Notes: a model not told the origin generated them from the letters alone. A stretch of 64,000 bases of DNA from Rhizobiales bacterium GAS188 (GCA_900104855.1 FNSS01000001.1:7077001-7141000), one strand, 5' to 3'. Positions 47,518 through 56,718 are shown, numbered from the stretch's first letter. A program made the numbers and translations.

Positions 47518-47988
47518 TCACCGCTGGCGCCTCTCCTCCGTCCAGGCGCTCTCCACAACATCGGCCAGCGGGACCTCCGCCCCGAGCCCCTCGACGAAGG
47601 CGATCCCCTCATCGGGGTAGAGGCACACTTCGTGGCGGAACCGATTGCCGAACGCCCAGATCACCAGGTCCTCGCTCCCGGCATTCTCGAATGCATGCAG
47701 CTCGGCGTCGTCAGGCCGGTAGCAGAAGCAATCTCCGGCGCGAACCGGGATCCGCGCCTCGCCATGCAGCAGCGTTCCGGTTCCGGCCATAACGATCAGG
47801 ATTTCCTCCTGGAACACGTGGCGGTGGCGCCGCGACGAGCGGCACCCGGGCGCCACGGTCTGGATCGTGAGCCCGATCGCCTGCGACCCGATGGTCCGCC
47901 CGATATCCGCCATCCGTGCCCGGATATTTCCGCCGAACTCGTAGTCGAACGGTGCGACAGCGTCGATGCGAACGTAATGCAGCGCCAT
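47518..47988 (-). CDS. cupin domain protein
   Basis: 156 residues. Cupin motif 1 is RRHRHVFQEEILIVMAGTGTLLHG (His-X-His and Glu). Motif 2 is AGDCFCYRPDDAELHAFENAG, where the second metal-binding His is in ELHAF. One small barrel binds a metal, and the family covers many reactions or sensing roles. It is convergent with the PCMT-like gene. Confidence 0.85.
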   Translation of the reverse strand: MALHYVRIDAVAPFDYEFGGNIRARMADIGRTIGSQAIGLTIQTVAPGCRSSRRHRHVFQEEILIVMAGTGTLLHGEARIPVRAGDCFCYRPDDAELHAFENAGSEDLVIWAFGNRFRHEVCLYPDEGIAFVEGLGAEVPLADVVESAWTEERRQR

Positions 47989-48117
47989 GACCTGGCCTCC
48001 GATATTGCCGGTGGCTTCGATGATGCGCCGCCAGTTCTTACCGGTCCAGATCGCCGCAGGGTCCGATGTGTTGCGAGGCGCGTCGCCGAAGCCTCATCCG
48101 CTTGTCAGATGCGTCGC

Positions 48118-48450
48118 TCAATTGCCGGCCTCGCCGCGACGTTCCTTGAGCACCAGGCTGATATTGCGCAGATAGATGAAGACGCCGAGCCCCTGGCCGA
48201 GGATGAAGACGATGTCGCGCCGCCACAAGGAATAGGCGAACAGCAGGAGGCCGCCGCCGATCGAGAACAGCCAGAAGCTGAACGGAATGACGCTGCGGCC
48301 TGCCTTCTCGCTCGCCAGCCATTGCACCAGGAAGCGCATGGTGAACAGCGCTTGCCCGATGAGGCCGACCAGCACCACCATATTGAACTTCTCGACGAAG
48401 ACATCCTGGAGATAGCCGCCCAGCGCGGTCGCGAGATCGACGAGCATCAT
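48118..48450 (-). CDS. lipid A biosynthesis N-terminal-domain (LAB_N) membrane protein
   Basis: 110 residues from ATG 48450, overlapping the glycosyltransferase stop (ATGA). It is almost entirely membrane segments: VGLIGQALFTMRFLVQWLASEKAGRSVIPFSFWLFSIGGGLLLFAYSLWRRDIVFILGQGLGVFIYLRN. The QALFTMRFLVQWLASEK...P..FW.FS..G motif is diagnostic of LAB_N. These proteins accompany GT2 and GT83 enzymes that decorate lipid A. A transport or scaffold role for a polyprenyl-phosphate sugar is plausible but unproven. Confidence 0.88.
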   Translation of the reverse strand: MMLVDLATALGGYLQDVFVEKFNMVVLVGLIGQALFTMRFLVQWLASEKAGRSVIPFSFWLFSIGGGLLLFAYSLWRRDIVFILGQGLGVFIYLRNISLVLKERRGEAGN

Positions 48451-50054
48451 GCGTCCTTTTGCAATTCCGAGACGGCCGGCACGCGGCGCCGGCGGCGGAT
48501 CAGCCACCACACGCCGGCAAGGTCGAGGATGCCGACCCAGAGCCGGTCGAACATGCCGTAATTCGAGTGTCCGGCGCGCCGGGCCCGGTCGACCACGTCG
48601 ACGAGGGCGACCTGGTAGCCCTCGCGGCGCATCAGGGCCGGCAGGAAGCGGTGCAACCCGTCGAAATAGGGCAGCGCCAGGAAGACGTCACGCCGGAACG
48701 CCTTGAGGCCGCAGCCCGTGTCGCGCGTGCCGTCCCTGAGGACATTGCTGCGCACCCCGTTGGCGATGCGCGATTGCAGCTTCTTGAATCCGGTATCCTT
48801 GCGGCCGAGTCTCTGGCCGGCGACGAGCCCTGTCGAGCCGCCCCCGGCCTCGAGCGCCGCCACCAGCTTGGGGATGAAGGCCGGATCGTTCTGGCCGTCC
48901 CCGTCGAGCGTCGCCACGATCGGGGCCCTTGCGGCACGCACGCCGCTGCGCACCGCCGCGCTCTGGCCGCAGCTCGTCGCATGCCGCAGGACGCGCAGAT
49001 GCGGGCGGGTCCTGCCGAGCTCGACCAGGCGCTCCGCCGTCGCATCGCTCGAGCCGTCATCGACGCAGATGAGCTCGAACGGCGCAACTTCGCGGCAGGC
49101 GTCTTCGATCTCGGCAATCAGCGGGCCGGCATTCTCGGCCTCGTTGCGCATCGGCACGACGACCGACAATCTCGGCTGCGCCGGGGCCTCGCCCGCTATC
49201 TGGTTTTGCGGCGGCATGGCAGCTTCGCCGGCTCCTCTGATGGCGTCGGCAGCCAGCAAGGCCGGCACGCCGGTTGCCGGCCGCCCCCGGAATATTCCTC
49301 GCCGTGCGGGCTTGCCATCCCGATCGACCGTCAAGGCGATGCGTGCCTGCGCGAACAAGCGCAGCACCAGATGCGCACCCGCCATCCCGATCAGGCCGCC
49401 GGCCACGACATCGCTCACATAATGGGCTTCGACCGCAATGCGCGACGCGAAGATGACGGCTACAAGGATAGCGGCGACGCGGCGCCAGCGCGGCTCCACC
49501 ACGCCCACGGCGACGGCGAGCGCCGCGATGGTCGTCGCATGGCCCGAAGGAAAGCTCGCCTTCGAGGCGGCAAGCGACAACGGCTCGAAATGAAAGGCGC
49601 CGAGGCTCTCGAAATAGCGGGGGCGCAGGCGGCCGATCACATGTTTGACAAGCGTCGTCACCACCGAGGGGACGACGACCGCGGCAAGCACCAGCAAAGC
49701 GCGATCGGCATGAAGGAGAGCGCGGGCGGCTTCACGCCGCGTCGAGGCCACAAGGCTGACGCGTGCGAACCAGAGCGCGATGAGCCCTGCCGGCAGCATG
49801 ACGACCCACCCCTCGCCGAGGATGGTCACTTGGGCGAAGACATTCACCAGCCGATGCGGCAGATGCCGCATGGCGGCGGCGATCGGAGCGTCGAAGACAA
49901 GCCCGACCGCCACGATGAGGAGAATGGCCGCCACCAGCGAGCCAAAGCTCGGCAAGCTGTCCCGCCGCAAGCTCCTCACCGCTTCGGCAAGCCGCACGAC
50001 ACGCTGCCTGAGGCCGCTCGCGATCGCAGCGGCCCGCCTCGCCTCAGCCGCCAT
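48447..50054 (-). CDS. fusion of PAP2 lipid phosphatase and GT2 polyprenyl-phosphate glycosyltransferase
   Basis: 535 residues from ATG 50054. The N-terminal half (about 20-240) is a membrane PAP2 phosphatase with the full signature: Lys137-x6-Arg-Pro (KHVIGRLRP), PSGH at 169-172, and Ser204-Arg...His211...Asp215. The C-terminal half (about 295-535) is a GT2 domain of the DPM1/ArnC type: LSVVVPMRNEAENAGPLI, ELICVDDGSSDATAERL, ATLDGDGQNDPAFIPKL and GCGLKAFRRDVF. The parts are usually separate proteins. Its start overlaps the GT83 gene by 11 bases and its stop overlaps the LAB_N start. Expected role is making and processing lipid-linked sugar for lipid A decoration. Confidence 0.88.
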   Translation of the reverse strand: MAAEARRAAAIASGLRQRVVRLAEAVRSLRRDSLPSFGSLVAAILLIVAVGLVFDAPIAAAMRHLPHRLVNVFAQVTILGEGWVVMLPAGLIALWFARVSLVASTRREAARALLHADRALLVLAAVVVPSVVTTLVKHVIGRLRPRYFESLGAFHFEPLSLAASKASFPSGHATTIAALAVAVGVVEPRWRRVAAILVAVIFASRIAVEAHYVSDVVAGGLIGMAGAHLVLRLFAQARIALTVDRDGKPARRGIFRGRPATGVPALLAADAIRGAGEAAMPPQNQIAGEAPAQPRLSVVVPMRNEAENAGPLIAEIEDACREVAPFELICVDDGSSDATAERLVELGRTRPHLRVLRHATSCGQSAAVRSGVRAARAPIVATLDGDGQNDPAFIPKLVAALEAGGGSTGLVAGQRLGRKDTGFKKLQSRIANGVRSNVLRDGTRDTGCGLKAFRRDVFLALPYFDGLHRFLPALMRREGYQVALVDVVDRARRAGHSNYGMFDRLWVGILDLAGVWWLIRRRRRVPAVSELQKDA

Positions 50055-51765
50055 TGACATAGACCCCGATGTCGAGATGGCGCCCGCCATTGAGATTGAC
50101 GCCGAAGACGCGACCGATGGGATGAGGCGCAATCCCGAGCGCCGCCAGGCTTTGGCTGAACTGTCCTTCCTGACGGATGTCGACGAAGGCCGCACGGCAG
50201 CCGGGGCCGACCATGAAGCGCGCGGCCGCGGCCCCGTCGGTCAGGTTGAGATCGGTGCGGGTGAGAAACACCAGGCTCGGCTCGTTGAAGCCCGCGGTCG
50301 CGATGGCATTGGGCCGGCAGGGCGACGTCGCCAGCGTCGCCGCGAGCCGCGGCGACAACATGAAGGCCTGCAGATGCGGGATCGTCAGCCGATAGACGCC
50401 GAAGGTCAGGAACAGCGCCGCCAAGGCTGCGCCAGCGGCAGCCGGGGCGACGCGCGCTCGCATCAGCAAGAAGGCTGCTGCGGCCGCGATGACCGCTCCG
50501 AGGCCGACCACTCCGGCACCGACCAGTTCGGTCCGATCGCCGTAGAGGAGCGTCGCATAGGGGATGGCGAGCGCTATTGCGACCGGCAGGAGCGGCAAGA
50601 GGATCGCGGCAATCCGCTTCCAGCTGCGGTCGAGCCGCAGACTGCCACGTTGGGCGATGAAAGCGACCAGAAGCGCGATCGCCGGATAGAGCGGCAGCAC
50701 GTAATGGGGCAGCTTGGTGGGGACGGCCTCGAAGACCAGCCAGCACGGAACGAGCCAGGCGAGCAGAAAGGCCACCTCATCCTCGCGGCGCCAACGCCAG
50801 GCGATCGGCACCGCGATCACGGCCAGCGGGACGATGGGCCAGAGCGTCACGAGCGACGCCACGAGATAGGACCCCGGAGGGGCCCCATGCGCCTCGCGGG
50901 CGCCGGCGACCTTGCCGAGCATGTCGCCGCCGACCGCCTCGCTGAAGAAGGCGCCATGGGTCTCGACTGCGATCGCCACGAACCAGGGCGCGACGACCAG
51001 GATCGCGAGGCCGATGGCCCGCCAATCGGCGAGCGGCTTGAGCCAGCGCCAATACTCTCGCTTGCTCGCGCCTTGCTTGATCGACAGGGCCAAAGCTGCG
51101 AGCCCAACCACCATCAAGGTTATCGGGCCCTTGATCAGCGCGCCTGCCGCCAAGGCGAGCCAGAGGATGAAAGGCTCTTTCGCCAAGCTGCGCTCCTGCG
51201 TGAGGCGCGCCGCCCAGATCCTGGCGAGCGCTCCCATGGCGGCGACCACCGTCGCGGTGAGCACCGCATCGGTCTTGGCGAGCCTCGCCTCGACGCCGAG
51301 CAGCACGGTCGCCGCCATGAGGGCTGCGGCGATAAGCGCATAGCGGCGCTCGAGCCAGGCAAGGCCGGCCCAATAGGTCAGCAGCACCACCAGGCTCGCG
51401 CCGATGAGCGAGGGGATGCGATAGACGGAGATCGTGGTGCGCGCGGCGTCGGAGCCGAGATGCTCGGCCACGGCGACGCTCGCGGCCTGGAGCCAGTAAA
51501 TGCCGACCGGCTTCTTGTTGCGCGCCTCATCCTGGAAGCGGATGGCGACGAAATCACGCGTTTCGAGCATCTGCTTCGAGGCTTGGGCGAAGCGCGGCTC
51601 ATCGCGGTCCATCGGCGGCAGCCCGAAGAATCCAGGCAAGAACATCAGGAGCGACAATGCCAGCAGCGCCGCGCAAGCGAGCGCATGCGAGCGCTCCAGC
51701 GCGGCAAGCAGTGTCGCGACGACGCCTTTCGGCGTTGCCGAGGTCGAGATCAGGCTTTGGTCCAC
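50044..51765 (-). CDS. GT83/ArnT-like lipid glycosyltransferase
   Basis: 573 residues, polytopic membrane protein of the GT-C fold. The first periplasmic loop contains the catalytic acidic motif PPMDRDEPRFAQA (Asp53-Asp55). KKPVGIYWLQAASVAVAEHLG follows, typical of ArnT/RgtD-type enzymes. A C-terminal soluble portion follows the last membrane segments. It should transfer a sugar (L-Ara4N or galacturonic acid are known for relatives) from a polyprenyl phosphate to lipid A or core on the periplasmic side. It is the first gene of the three-gene overlap. Confidence 0.9.
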   Translation of the reverse strand: MDQSLISTSATPKGVVATLLAALERSHALACAALLALSLLMFLPGFFGLPPMDRDEPRFAQASKQMLETRDFVAIRFQDEARNKKPVGIYWLQAASVAVAEHLGSDAARTTISVYRIPSLIGASLVVLLTYWAGLAWLERRYALIAAALMAATVLLGVEARLAKTDAVLTATVVAAMGALARIWAARLTQERSLAKEPFILWLALAAGALIKGPITLMVVGLAALALSIKQGASKREYWRWLKPLADWRAIGLAILVVAPWFVAIAVETHGAFFSEAVGGDMLGKVAGAREAHGAPPGSYLVASLVTLWPIVPLAVIAVPIAWRWRREDEVAFLLAWLVPCWLVFEAVPTKLPHYVLPLYPAIALLVAFIAQRGSLRLDRSWKRIAAILLPLLPVAIALAIPYATLLYGDRTELVGAGVVGLGAVIAAAAAFLLMRARVAPAAAGAALAALFLTFGVYRLTIPHLQAFMLSPRLAATLATSPCRPNAIATAGFNEPSLVFLTRTDLNLTDGAAAARFMVGPGCRAAFVDIRQEGQFSQSLAALGIAPHPIGRVFGVNLNGGRHLDIGVYVNGG

Positions 51766-51863
51766 GCGCCCCTTTTGGTGACCTCCCCGGCGCGCGTCAA
51801 CTCAGGATGGCGAAACGGTGTCAGGAAGGCGAGCCAAATCGGCAGCTAAGCCGATGCCCGGAT

Positions 51864-52739
51864 TCAGGCCAGATATTTCTTGAACCAGACCTGCAGGCGC
51901 GCCCAGCCATCGGCCGCGGGGCCCGGCCGGTAGCTCGATCGGTAATCCGCATTGAAGGCATGCGGCGTGTCGGGGTAGATCACCACCTCGACGGTCTTTC
52001 CTGCCGTGTCGGCAGCCGCCTTGATGGCGTTGACCGAATCGACCGGGATGCCCTGATCGGCGGCCCCGTAAAGGCCGAGAACCGGCGCCTTGAGATTGGC
52101 GATGCCGTCGATCGCACGCTTGGGCTGCAAGGGGTTGGGGGCATTGGTCAAAGGCCCGTACCAGGCGACGGCGGCCTTCACGAGCGGGTTGTGCTCGGCG
52201 AACAGCCAGGTCTGCCGCCCTCCCCAGCAGAAGCCGGTCACGCCGAGCTTCGCGGTGTCCCCGCCCTCTGCGGTCGCGAAGCTGACGGTGGCGTCGAGGT
52301 CGGACGTCACCTGCTCGTCCGGCGTCTTGGAGACGATGGTCGATATCAAAGTCGGCACATCGGAGACCTGCGACGCATCGCCGAGCCGCGCATAAAGATC
52401 GGCCGCGATCGCGTAATAGCCGAGCTTGGCGAGCCGCCGGCAGACATCCCTGATGTGCTCATGCACGCCGAAGATTTCCTGGATGACCACGATGACCGGC
52501 GCTTTTCCGCCCCCTGCGGGGCGCGCCCGATAGGCGGGAATCATCCGGTCGGCGGCCTTCACCTGCACCATTCCGGCATCGAGCCCATTGGCATCGGTGA
52601 TGATCGTTTCGGCCGAGACCGGCTGAGTGGCGAGCGCGAAGCCCGCGACCGCGCTTCCGGCAAGGCCTGCCGCCATGAAGGATCTGCGCTCGAGCTGGGT
52701 CGCAACGAGCATCGGGTCTTTTTCCCAGCGATGGGCCAT
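51864..52739 (-). CDS. exported dienelactone hydrolase family protein
   Basis: 291 residues from ATG 52739 (GGGGGG upstream). It has a twin-arginine-like leader (ERRSFMAAGLAGSAVAGFALA, about 20-40). The DLH alpha/beta-hydrolase has the nucleophile Cys in GVTGFCWGGRQTW, Asp in LGLYGAADQGIPV and His in YPDTPHAFNADYR. Classical enzymes open dienelactone in aromatic degradation, but exported versions act on unknown esters or lactones. It is separated by nearly 100 bases from the glycolipid cluster, so a link is doubtful. Confidence 0.88.
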   Translation of the reverse strand: MAHRWEKDPMLVATQLERRSFMAAGLAGSAVAGFALATQPVSAETIITDANGLDAGMVQVKAADRMIPAYRARPAGGGKAPVIVVIQEIFGVHEHIRDVCRRLAKLGYYAIAADLYARLGDASQVSDVPTLISTIVSKTPDEQVTSDLDATVSFATAEGGDTAKLGVTGFCWGGRQTWLFAEHNPLVKAAVAWYGPLTNAPNPLQPKRAIDGIANLKAPVLGLYGAADQGIPVDSVNAIKAAADTAGKTVEVVIYPDTPHAFNADYRSSYRPGPAADGWARLQVWFKKYLA

Positions 52740-52887
52740 GGGGTCCCCCCGTGATTGTGAGCAGGCGTCCGTCGCGCATAGCGCAACTCGACGCAGGTCA
52801 CACAATCACGTTCCGTTGAGGCGCAGCTTCTCGTGCGGCGCCCTTGCGGTTGAGGCGCAGTTGTCGTTGAAACCTTGGCCGTCTGCC

Positions 52888-55275
52888 TCAATGCGTGACG
52901 GCACTCGCGACGGGCACGAGGGGGGCGAGGCTCACGCCCGCCTTCGACTCGACGACGCCGAAGGCATCGATGACGCCGGCCCCGTAGGCGTCGGCGGCGG
53001 CCGCGGGATCGGGCTTGCGCGACCCCGCATCGAGCGCCCCCACCAGCGCATCCGGCGACAAGGTGCCGTAGCGCTCGAGCGCGAGCGCCGCGATGCCGCT
53101 CACATGCGCGGCGGCGATCGAGGTGCCGGTGGCGATCTGCACGGCGTCACCTGGCGCCGGCACCAGGATGTCGACGCCCGGCGCGGCGATCGCGATATAG
53201 GTGCCGCGATTGGCCATGTCGAAGATCTGCCCATGTGCATCGGTCGCGGTGACGGCGATCACACCGGGCTCGGCGCCCGGATAGAGCGGCGCCGAACCGG
53301 CTCCGCCATTGCCGGCTGCCGCGATCTCGGCGACGCCCTTCGCCCTGAGCGCCTCGAGCGCCCGAGCGAGCAGCGCGTCATGCGGCCCGGCAAAGCTCAT
53401 ATTGACGATCCGGGCATTCTGCGCCGCCGCGAAATCGAGCCCTTCAAGAATATGGAAGCTCGTCCCTTCCGCACCTGCGAGCTTGCCTTCCCCGGTGAAG
53501 GCACGGATCGCGATCACCTGGGCATCGGGTGCGATGCCGACCAGCTTCGAGTGGGCCAAGATTGCGCCGGCGATCGCCGTGCCATGCGAGTGCGCCGCGA
53601 ATGCGCCGCCGATCGCATCGAAGCTGGCGACGATGCGGCCATTGATCTCGGCACTCTCGGCATCGACTCCGGAATCGATGATGGCGATCCGCACGCCCTT
53701 GCCGGTGGCCAGGCGATGGGCTTCCGGCAAATGCAGGGCAGCGATCGTATATTGCAGCGGATCGTCGGCTGCGACCGTCGCGACGGGCGCGGGAACCGGG
53801 GCGGCGACCGGCGAAGCCACCGGCGCCGGCGGCTGCATGGCGGCGGGATCTTGAACCGTGGGCACTTCCGCCACAGGCTTGACCACCGGCTCTGCCCCTA
53901 CGGGCTTGGCCTCGGCCTGCTTCGCCGCAGGTTCTTCCGCTGCGGATTTAATCGCAGGCTCTTCAACTACAGGTTTAGCCTCCGCTTGCTTCGCCGCAGG
54001 CTCTTCCGCTGCGGATTTGACTGCGGGTTCTTCTACTGCAGGTTTGGCCTCGGGCTCCTTCGCTACGGACTTGGTCGCCGGCTCTTCCGCCGCAGCCTTC
54101 GTCGGCTCGGCTGGAGCTGCGGTTCCGGCGACGACTGGGGAATTGTCGCGAGGCTCCGGCGCGACCGGCGCGGAAGGTGCAGCCTGAGGCACCGTGTCGT
54201 CCTGCAAGGCGAAAACATAATTCGGCTGCGCGCCGCCCACCCGGTTTTCGGCGCGGAGCGCACGCACCGTTTCAGAAACGCTGCGTCCCTTGGCGATGCG
54301 ATAGCGGTTGATATGGGTTGCGATCAGAGCGATGTCGCGTGAGGCGATCAGGCTCAACCCCAGGCGCTGCTCGATGCCCCGGAGCTGTGCGGGAGCGAGA
54401 GTGGCGGGCACCTCGACCAGAACCTCATCGGGGACATAGCGGGCTTCGGTCGTCGGCGGCACGACGAAATGATTCGGCGGCGTCGGTTTCTGCTTGGCGA
54501 TCACCGGCGGCGGAGGTGGCGGAGCAGCCACATGCACGGGCTTCGAAACGGCTGGCACCTTGATCGTCGCGACCGGAGGCGCTGGCCGGAAGACACGCAC
54601 GGGCCTCGACGGAGGCGGCGGCTCGTCGCTGCCAACGTCCGGCGGCGGATAGTACGGCGGATAGGGAATGTGCCAAGGGGGGTGCCGCCACGGTGGATGC
54701 GGGACCGGCTCGCGAGGCGGGTTATAGACCGTCCGCGGCGGCCAGCCTCGACCACCCCAAGGCGGGCCACCCCAACGCGGGCCGTCGCCGCGCCATCTCG
54801 GGCCACCCGATACGGGCCCGTCTCCACCGCCCCATTTGCCCTGGCCCATGCCGATGCCGCCACGGCCCATACCGTAGCCGCCGCGACCCATGCCGTAGCC
54901 GCCGCGACCCATGCCGTAGCCGCCACGGCCCATACCGTAGCCGCCACGGCCCATACCGTAGCCGCCACGGCCCATACCGTAGCCGCCACGACCCATTCCG
55001 TAGCCACCGCGCCCCATGCCGTTGCCGCCGCGGCCCATGCCGCTGGAGCCTCGCCCATAATAGCGGCCGAAGCCCCCTTCCCCGCCTCCGAACTGGATGC
55101 TCCCGCCACCGAAGCCCCCGCCTCCGCCCCCGCCGCCGATACCGACATCGAAGGCCGTGGCCTTCTCGGTTGCGGCCAAGGTCACGAGCGCCGCGCCCGC
55201 TGCGACCATGGCTGCCAATAGGGCGGCGCGCGGCCACAGGCCACTGAGCGAAAATCTGCTTGTCCGAGACGGCAT
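52888..55275 (-). CDS. subtilisin-like (S8) serine protease with glycine-rich repeat region
   Basis: 795 residues from ATG 55275 (GGGAGG five bases before). In order: signal segment; Gly-rich region with about ten tandem seven-residue units of the type GYGMGRG (DNA 54848-55045); Pro-rich segment; a prodomain-like stretch (YVPDEVLVEVPATLAPAQLRGIEQRL); a long Ala/Glu/Pro/Lys repeat linker; S8 catalytic domain with Asp534 (IIDSGVDAES), His564 (AHSHGTAIAG), Asn656 (AAAGNGG) and Ser719 (ATGTSIAAAH). It is probably exported. It lies downstream of an ECF sigma/anti-sigma pair. Candidate roles are processing of surface proteins or of the anti-sigma factor. Confidence 0.88.
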   Translation of the reverse strand: MPSRTSRFSLSGLWPRAALLAAMVAAGAALVTLAATEKATAFDVGIGGGGGGGGFGGGSIQFGGGEGGFGRYYGRGSSGMGRGGNGMGRGGYGMGRGGYGMGRGGYGMGRGGYGMGRGGYGMGRGGYGMGRGGYGMGRGGIGMGQGKWGGGDGPVSGGPRWRGDGPRWGGPPWGGRGWPPRTVYNPPREPVPHPPWRHPPWHIPYPPYYPPPDVGSDEPPPPSRPVRVFRPAPPVATIKVPAVSKPVHVAAPPPPPPVIAKQKPTPPNHFVVPPTTEARYVPDEVLVEVPATLAPAQLRGIEQRLGLSLIASRDIALIATHINRYRIAKGRSVSETVRALRAENRVGGAQPNYVFALQDDTVPQAAPSAPVAPEPRDNSPVVAGTAAPAEPTKAAAEEPATKSVAKEPEAKPAVEEPAVKSAAEEPAAKQAEAKPVVEEPAIKSAAEEPAAKQAEAKPVGAEPVVKPVAEVPTVQDPAAMQPPAPVASPVAAPVPAPVATVAADDPLQYTIAALHLPEAHRLATGKGVRIAIIDSGVDAESAEINGRIVASFDAIGGAFAAHSHGTAIAGAILAHSKLVGIAPDAQVIAIRAFTGEGKLAGAEGTSFHILEGLDFAAAQNARIVNMSFAGPHDALLARALEALRAKGVAEIAAAGNGGAGSAPLYPGAEPGVIAVTATDAHGQIFDMANRGTYIAIAAPGVDILVPAPGDAVQIATGTSIAAAHVSGIAALALERYGTLSPDALVGALDAGSRKPDPAAAADAYGAGVIDAFGVVESKAGVSLAPLVPVASAVTH
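54848..55045. repeat. 21-bp coding tandem repeat (GYGMGRG units)
   Basis: Seven exact GYGMGRG-type units with flanking degenerate ones (starting Asn, Ser or Ile instead of Tyr) are encoded by 21-bp units such as GCCGCCACGGCCCATACCGT (plus strand). The spacing is constant and the reading frame is kept. Copy number is likely to vary between strains. Confidence 0.85.
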
Positions 55276-55346
55276 CGAGGCCTCCCTCAGGATCATTCGC
55301 AGCAAGTAAAGACGAGAATTACCAAGTCGACGATGTTTTTGCGGCT

Positions 55347-56033
55347 TTATTGCGACGGGCCCTTGGAGGGCATGATCAAGCGCACGAGGCTCTTCTCGGC
55401 ACCGAAGCGAGCAATCGCCGCGTCGCGCTCGGTCTTCGACATGTTCGCGGCGCCGATGCGAACCGTATAAAGATTGCCGCCCTTGGGGCCATCGATGATG
55501 ACGGCATTCGTGGCATCGAGGAGCCGCGAGATATCGGCCGCCTTGGCGTCCGGCGTGAAGATCAGCGTGGCGAAGCTGACATCGAAGGCCGCATGCTCGC
55601 CTGAGGCCGTGCCATAACGCTGGCCGCCGCCCTCGTGCAGCAAGCTGCCGATGAAGCCCGCCTGCGCCACAAGGAGCAGGGCCGCGGCGATCCCGGCGAA
55701 AGCCATCTGGCGAGGCGCCAGCGATTGCAGCCGCTCGCCGATCCAGGCGAACACGTCCTTGGCGACGGCGCGAGGCGTCGTCCGTGCCGGCTCGGCCTCG
55801 AGCATGGCGAGGAAGCGCTCCCCGGCCCGCGCGGAAGGCAGGCCGATCATCTCGTTCGCCTGGACGGTCGCGGCCTGTTCCTCCTCGATCAGCGCGAGCT
55901 CGCGCTTGAGCGCTTCGTCCGTGGCGAGGGCCGCCTCGATCCGCTCCATCTGCGCCAGAGGCAAGCGGCCCGTGACATAGAAAGGCAGGAGGTCCGCGAG
56001 CTCGCGATTACCGGATGATTCATTCGTGTTCAT
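55347..56033 (-). CDS. anti-sigma factor, membrane anchored
   Basis: 228 residues from ATG 56033, overlapping the sigma stop (ATGA); TTG at 56039 is an alternative. An N-terminal zinc-finger-less anti-sigma-like domain (NRELADLLPFYVTGRLPLAQMERIEAAL) precedes one membrane segment (QMAFAGIAAALLLVAQAGFIGSLL, about 110-133) and a periplasmic domain. It is the expected negative partner of the adjacent ECF sigma. The subtilisin-like protease gene follows in the same direction after about 70 bases. Confidence 0.85.
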   Translation of the reverse strand: MNTNESSGNRELADLLPFYVTGRLPLAQMERIEAALATDEALKRELALIEEEQAATVQANEMIGLPSARAGERFLAMLEAEPARTTPRAVAKDVFAWIGERLQSLAPRQMAFAGIAAALLLVAQAGFIGSLLHEGGGQRYGTASGEHAAFDVSFATLIFTPDAKAADISRLLDATNAVIIDGPKGGNLYTVRIGAANMSKTERDAAIARFGAEKSLVRLIMPSKGPSQ

Positions 56034-56590
56034 GGCCAACCTCTATCCAGTCCCTTGCTCTTGGCGATCTCCGCCAGTCTCTTGCGTGCGTGAAACAACC
56101 TGGTCTTCACAGTGTTTTCCGGGATATCGACGATCTCGGCGCATTCCTCGATCGACTTCTCCTGGTAGTAGACGAGATCGATGATCTCGCGATGCTCGGC
56201 CGAGAGGCCAGACAGGCAAGCGCGCAGGATTGCGCCCTTATCCTTCTTCTGAGCCACGACCTCAGGGTCATCGGCGACATCCTGGATCTCCGCAGCCGCC
56301 TCCTCGTCCATTTCGGCCTCACGCGGCCGCCTGAGCGCCGACAGGGCCTTGAAACGTGCAATGGCCAGAACCCAGGTCGAGACGCTGGAACGCCCCTCGA
56401 ACCGGGCTGCCTGCCGCCAGACATCGATGAAGACGTCATTGACGACATCCTCAGCTGCGCCCTGGTCACGCAAGATCCCGCACAAGAAGCGAAATACGCG
56501 CACCTGATGCCGCGAGAATAGCGCTCGCATCGCGAGCTTGTCTCCCGCCGCAATCCTTTCGATCAGTGCCTCGTCAGTCGTCACCTGCAT
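56030..56590 (-). CDS. ECF RNA polymerase sigma factor
   Basis: 186 residues from ATG 56590. Sigma region 2 is LFSRHQVRVFRFLCGILRDQGAAEDVVNDVFIDVWRQAARFEGRSSVSTWVLAIARFKALSALRR. Region 4 is RACLSGLSAEHREIIDLVYYQEKSIEECAEIVDIPENTVKTRLFHARKRLAEI. It lacks region 3, as all ECF factors do. It is divergent from the glycine-rich secreted protein and precedes its anti-sigma. A site TGAACC-N16-CGACAAC on the minus strand (56640-56612) fits an autoregulated promoter. Confidence 0.93.
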   Translation of the reverse strand: MQVTTDEALIERIAAGDKLAMRALFSRHQVRVFRFLCGILRDQGAAEDVVNDVFIDVWRQAARFEGRSSVSTWVLAIARFKALSALRRPREAEMDEEAAAEIQDVADDPEVVAQKKDKGAILRACLSGLSAEHREIIDLVYYQEKSIEECAEIVDIPENTVKTRLFHARKRLAEIAKSKGLDRGWP

Positions 56591-56611
56591 TGCCCAACCC
56601 CTGCACGCCCT

Positions 56612-56640
56612 GTTGTCGCTCGAGGCTGAACAAAGGTTCA
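56612..56640 (-). promoter_or_regulatory. candidate ECF promoter for the sigma/anti-sigma/subtilisin operon
   Basis: Reading the minus strand, TGAACC (56640-56635), 16 bases, then CGACAAC (56618-56612), ending 22 bases before the sigma start codon. The same two blocks with the same spacing occur on the plus strand before the glycine-rich gene. The match of the intervening TGTT and CAGCC is also notable. Confidence 0.65.
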
Positions 56641-56718
56641 TCCGCCAGCGTTTTTTGCCTCGGTTTTCTGCCGCGCCCGCGCGAGGCGTTGGGGCGCAGG
56701 CCGGGCAGCTATGGCCGA

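Noticed and set aside
49780-51849. 689-residue open frame on the plus strand
   Set aside because: Antisense to the GT83 and PAP2-GT2 genes; very Arg/Glu/Gln-rich low-complexity translation typical of reverse frames in GC-rich DNA.
52627-54342. 571-residue open frame on the plus strand
   Set aside because: Antisense to the subtilisin gene; its Arg/Leu-rich tail mirrors the Ala/Glu/Pro repeat of the real protein.
54848-55045. CRISPR array or non-coding satellite
   Set aside because: The 21-bp period keeps the reading frame of a gene with a clear protease domain.
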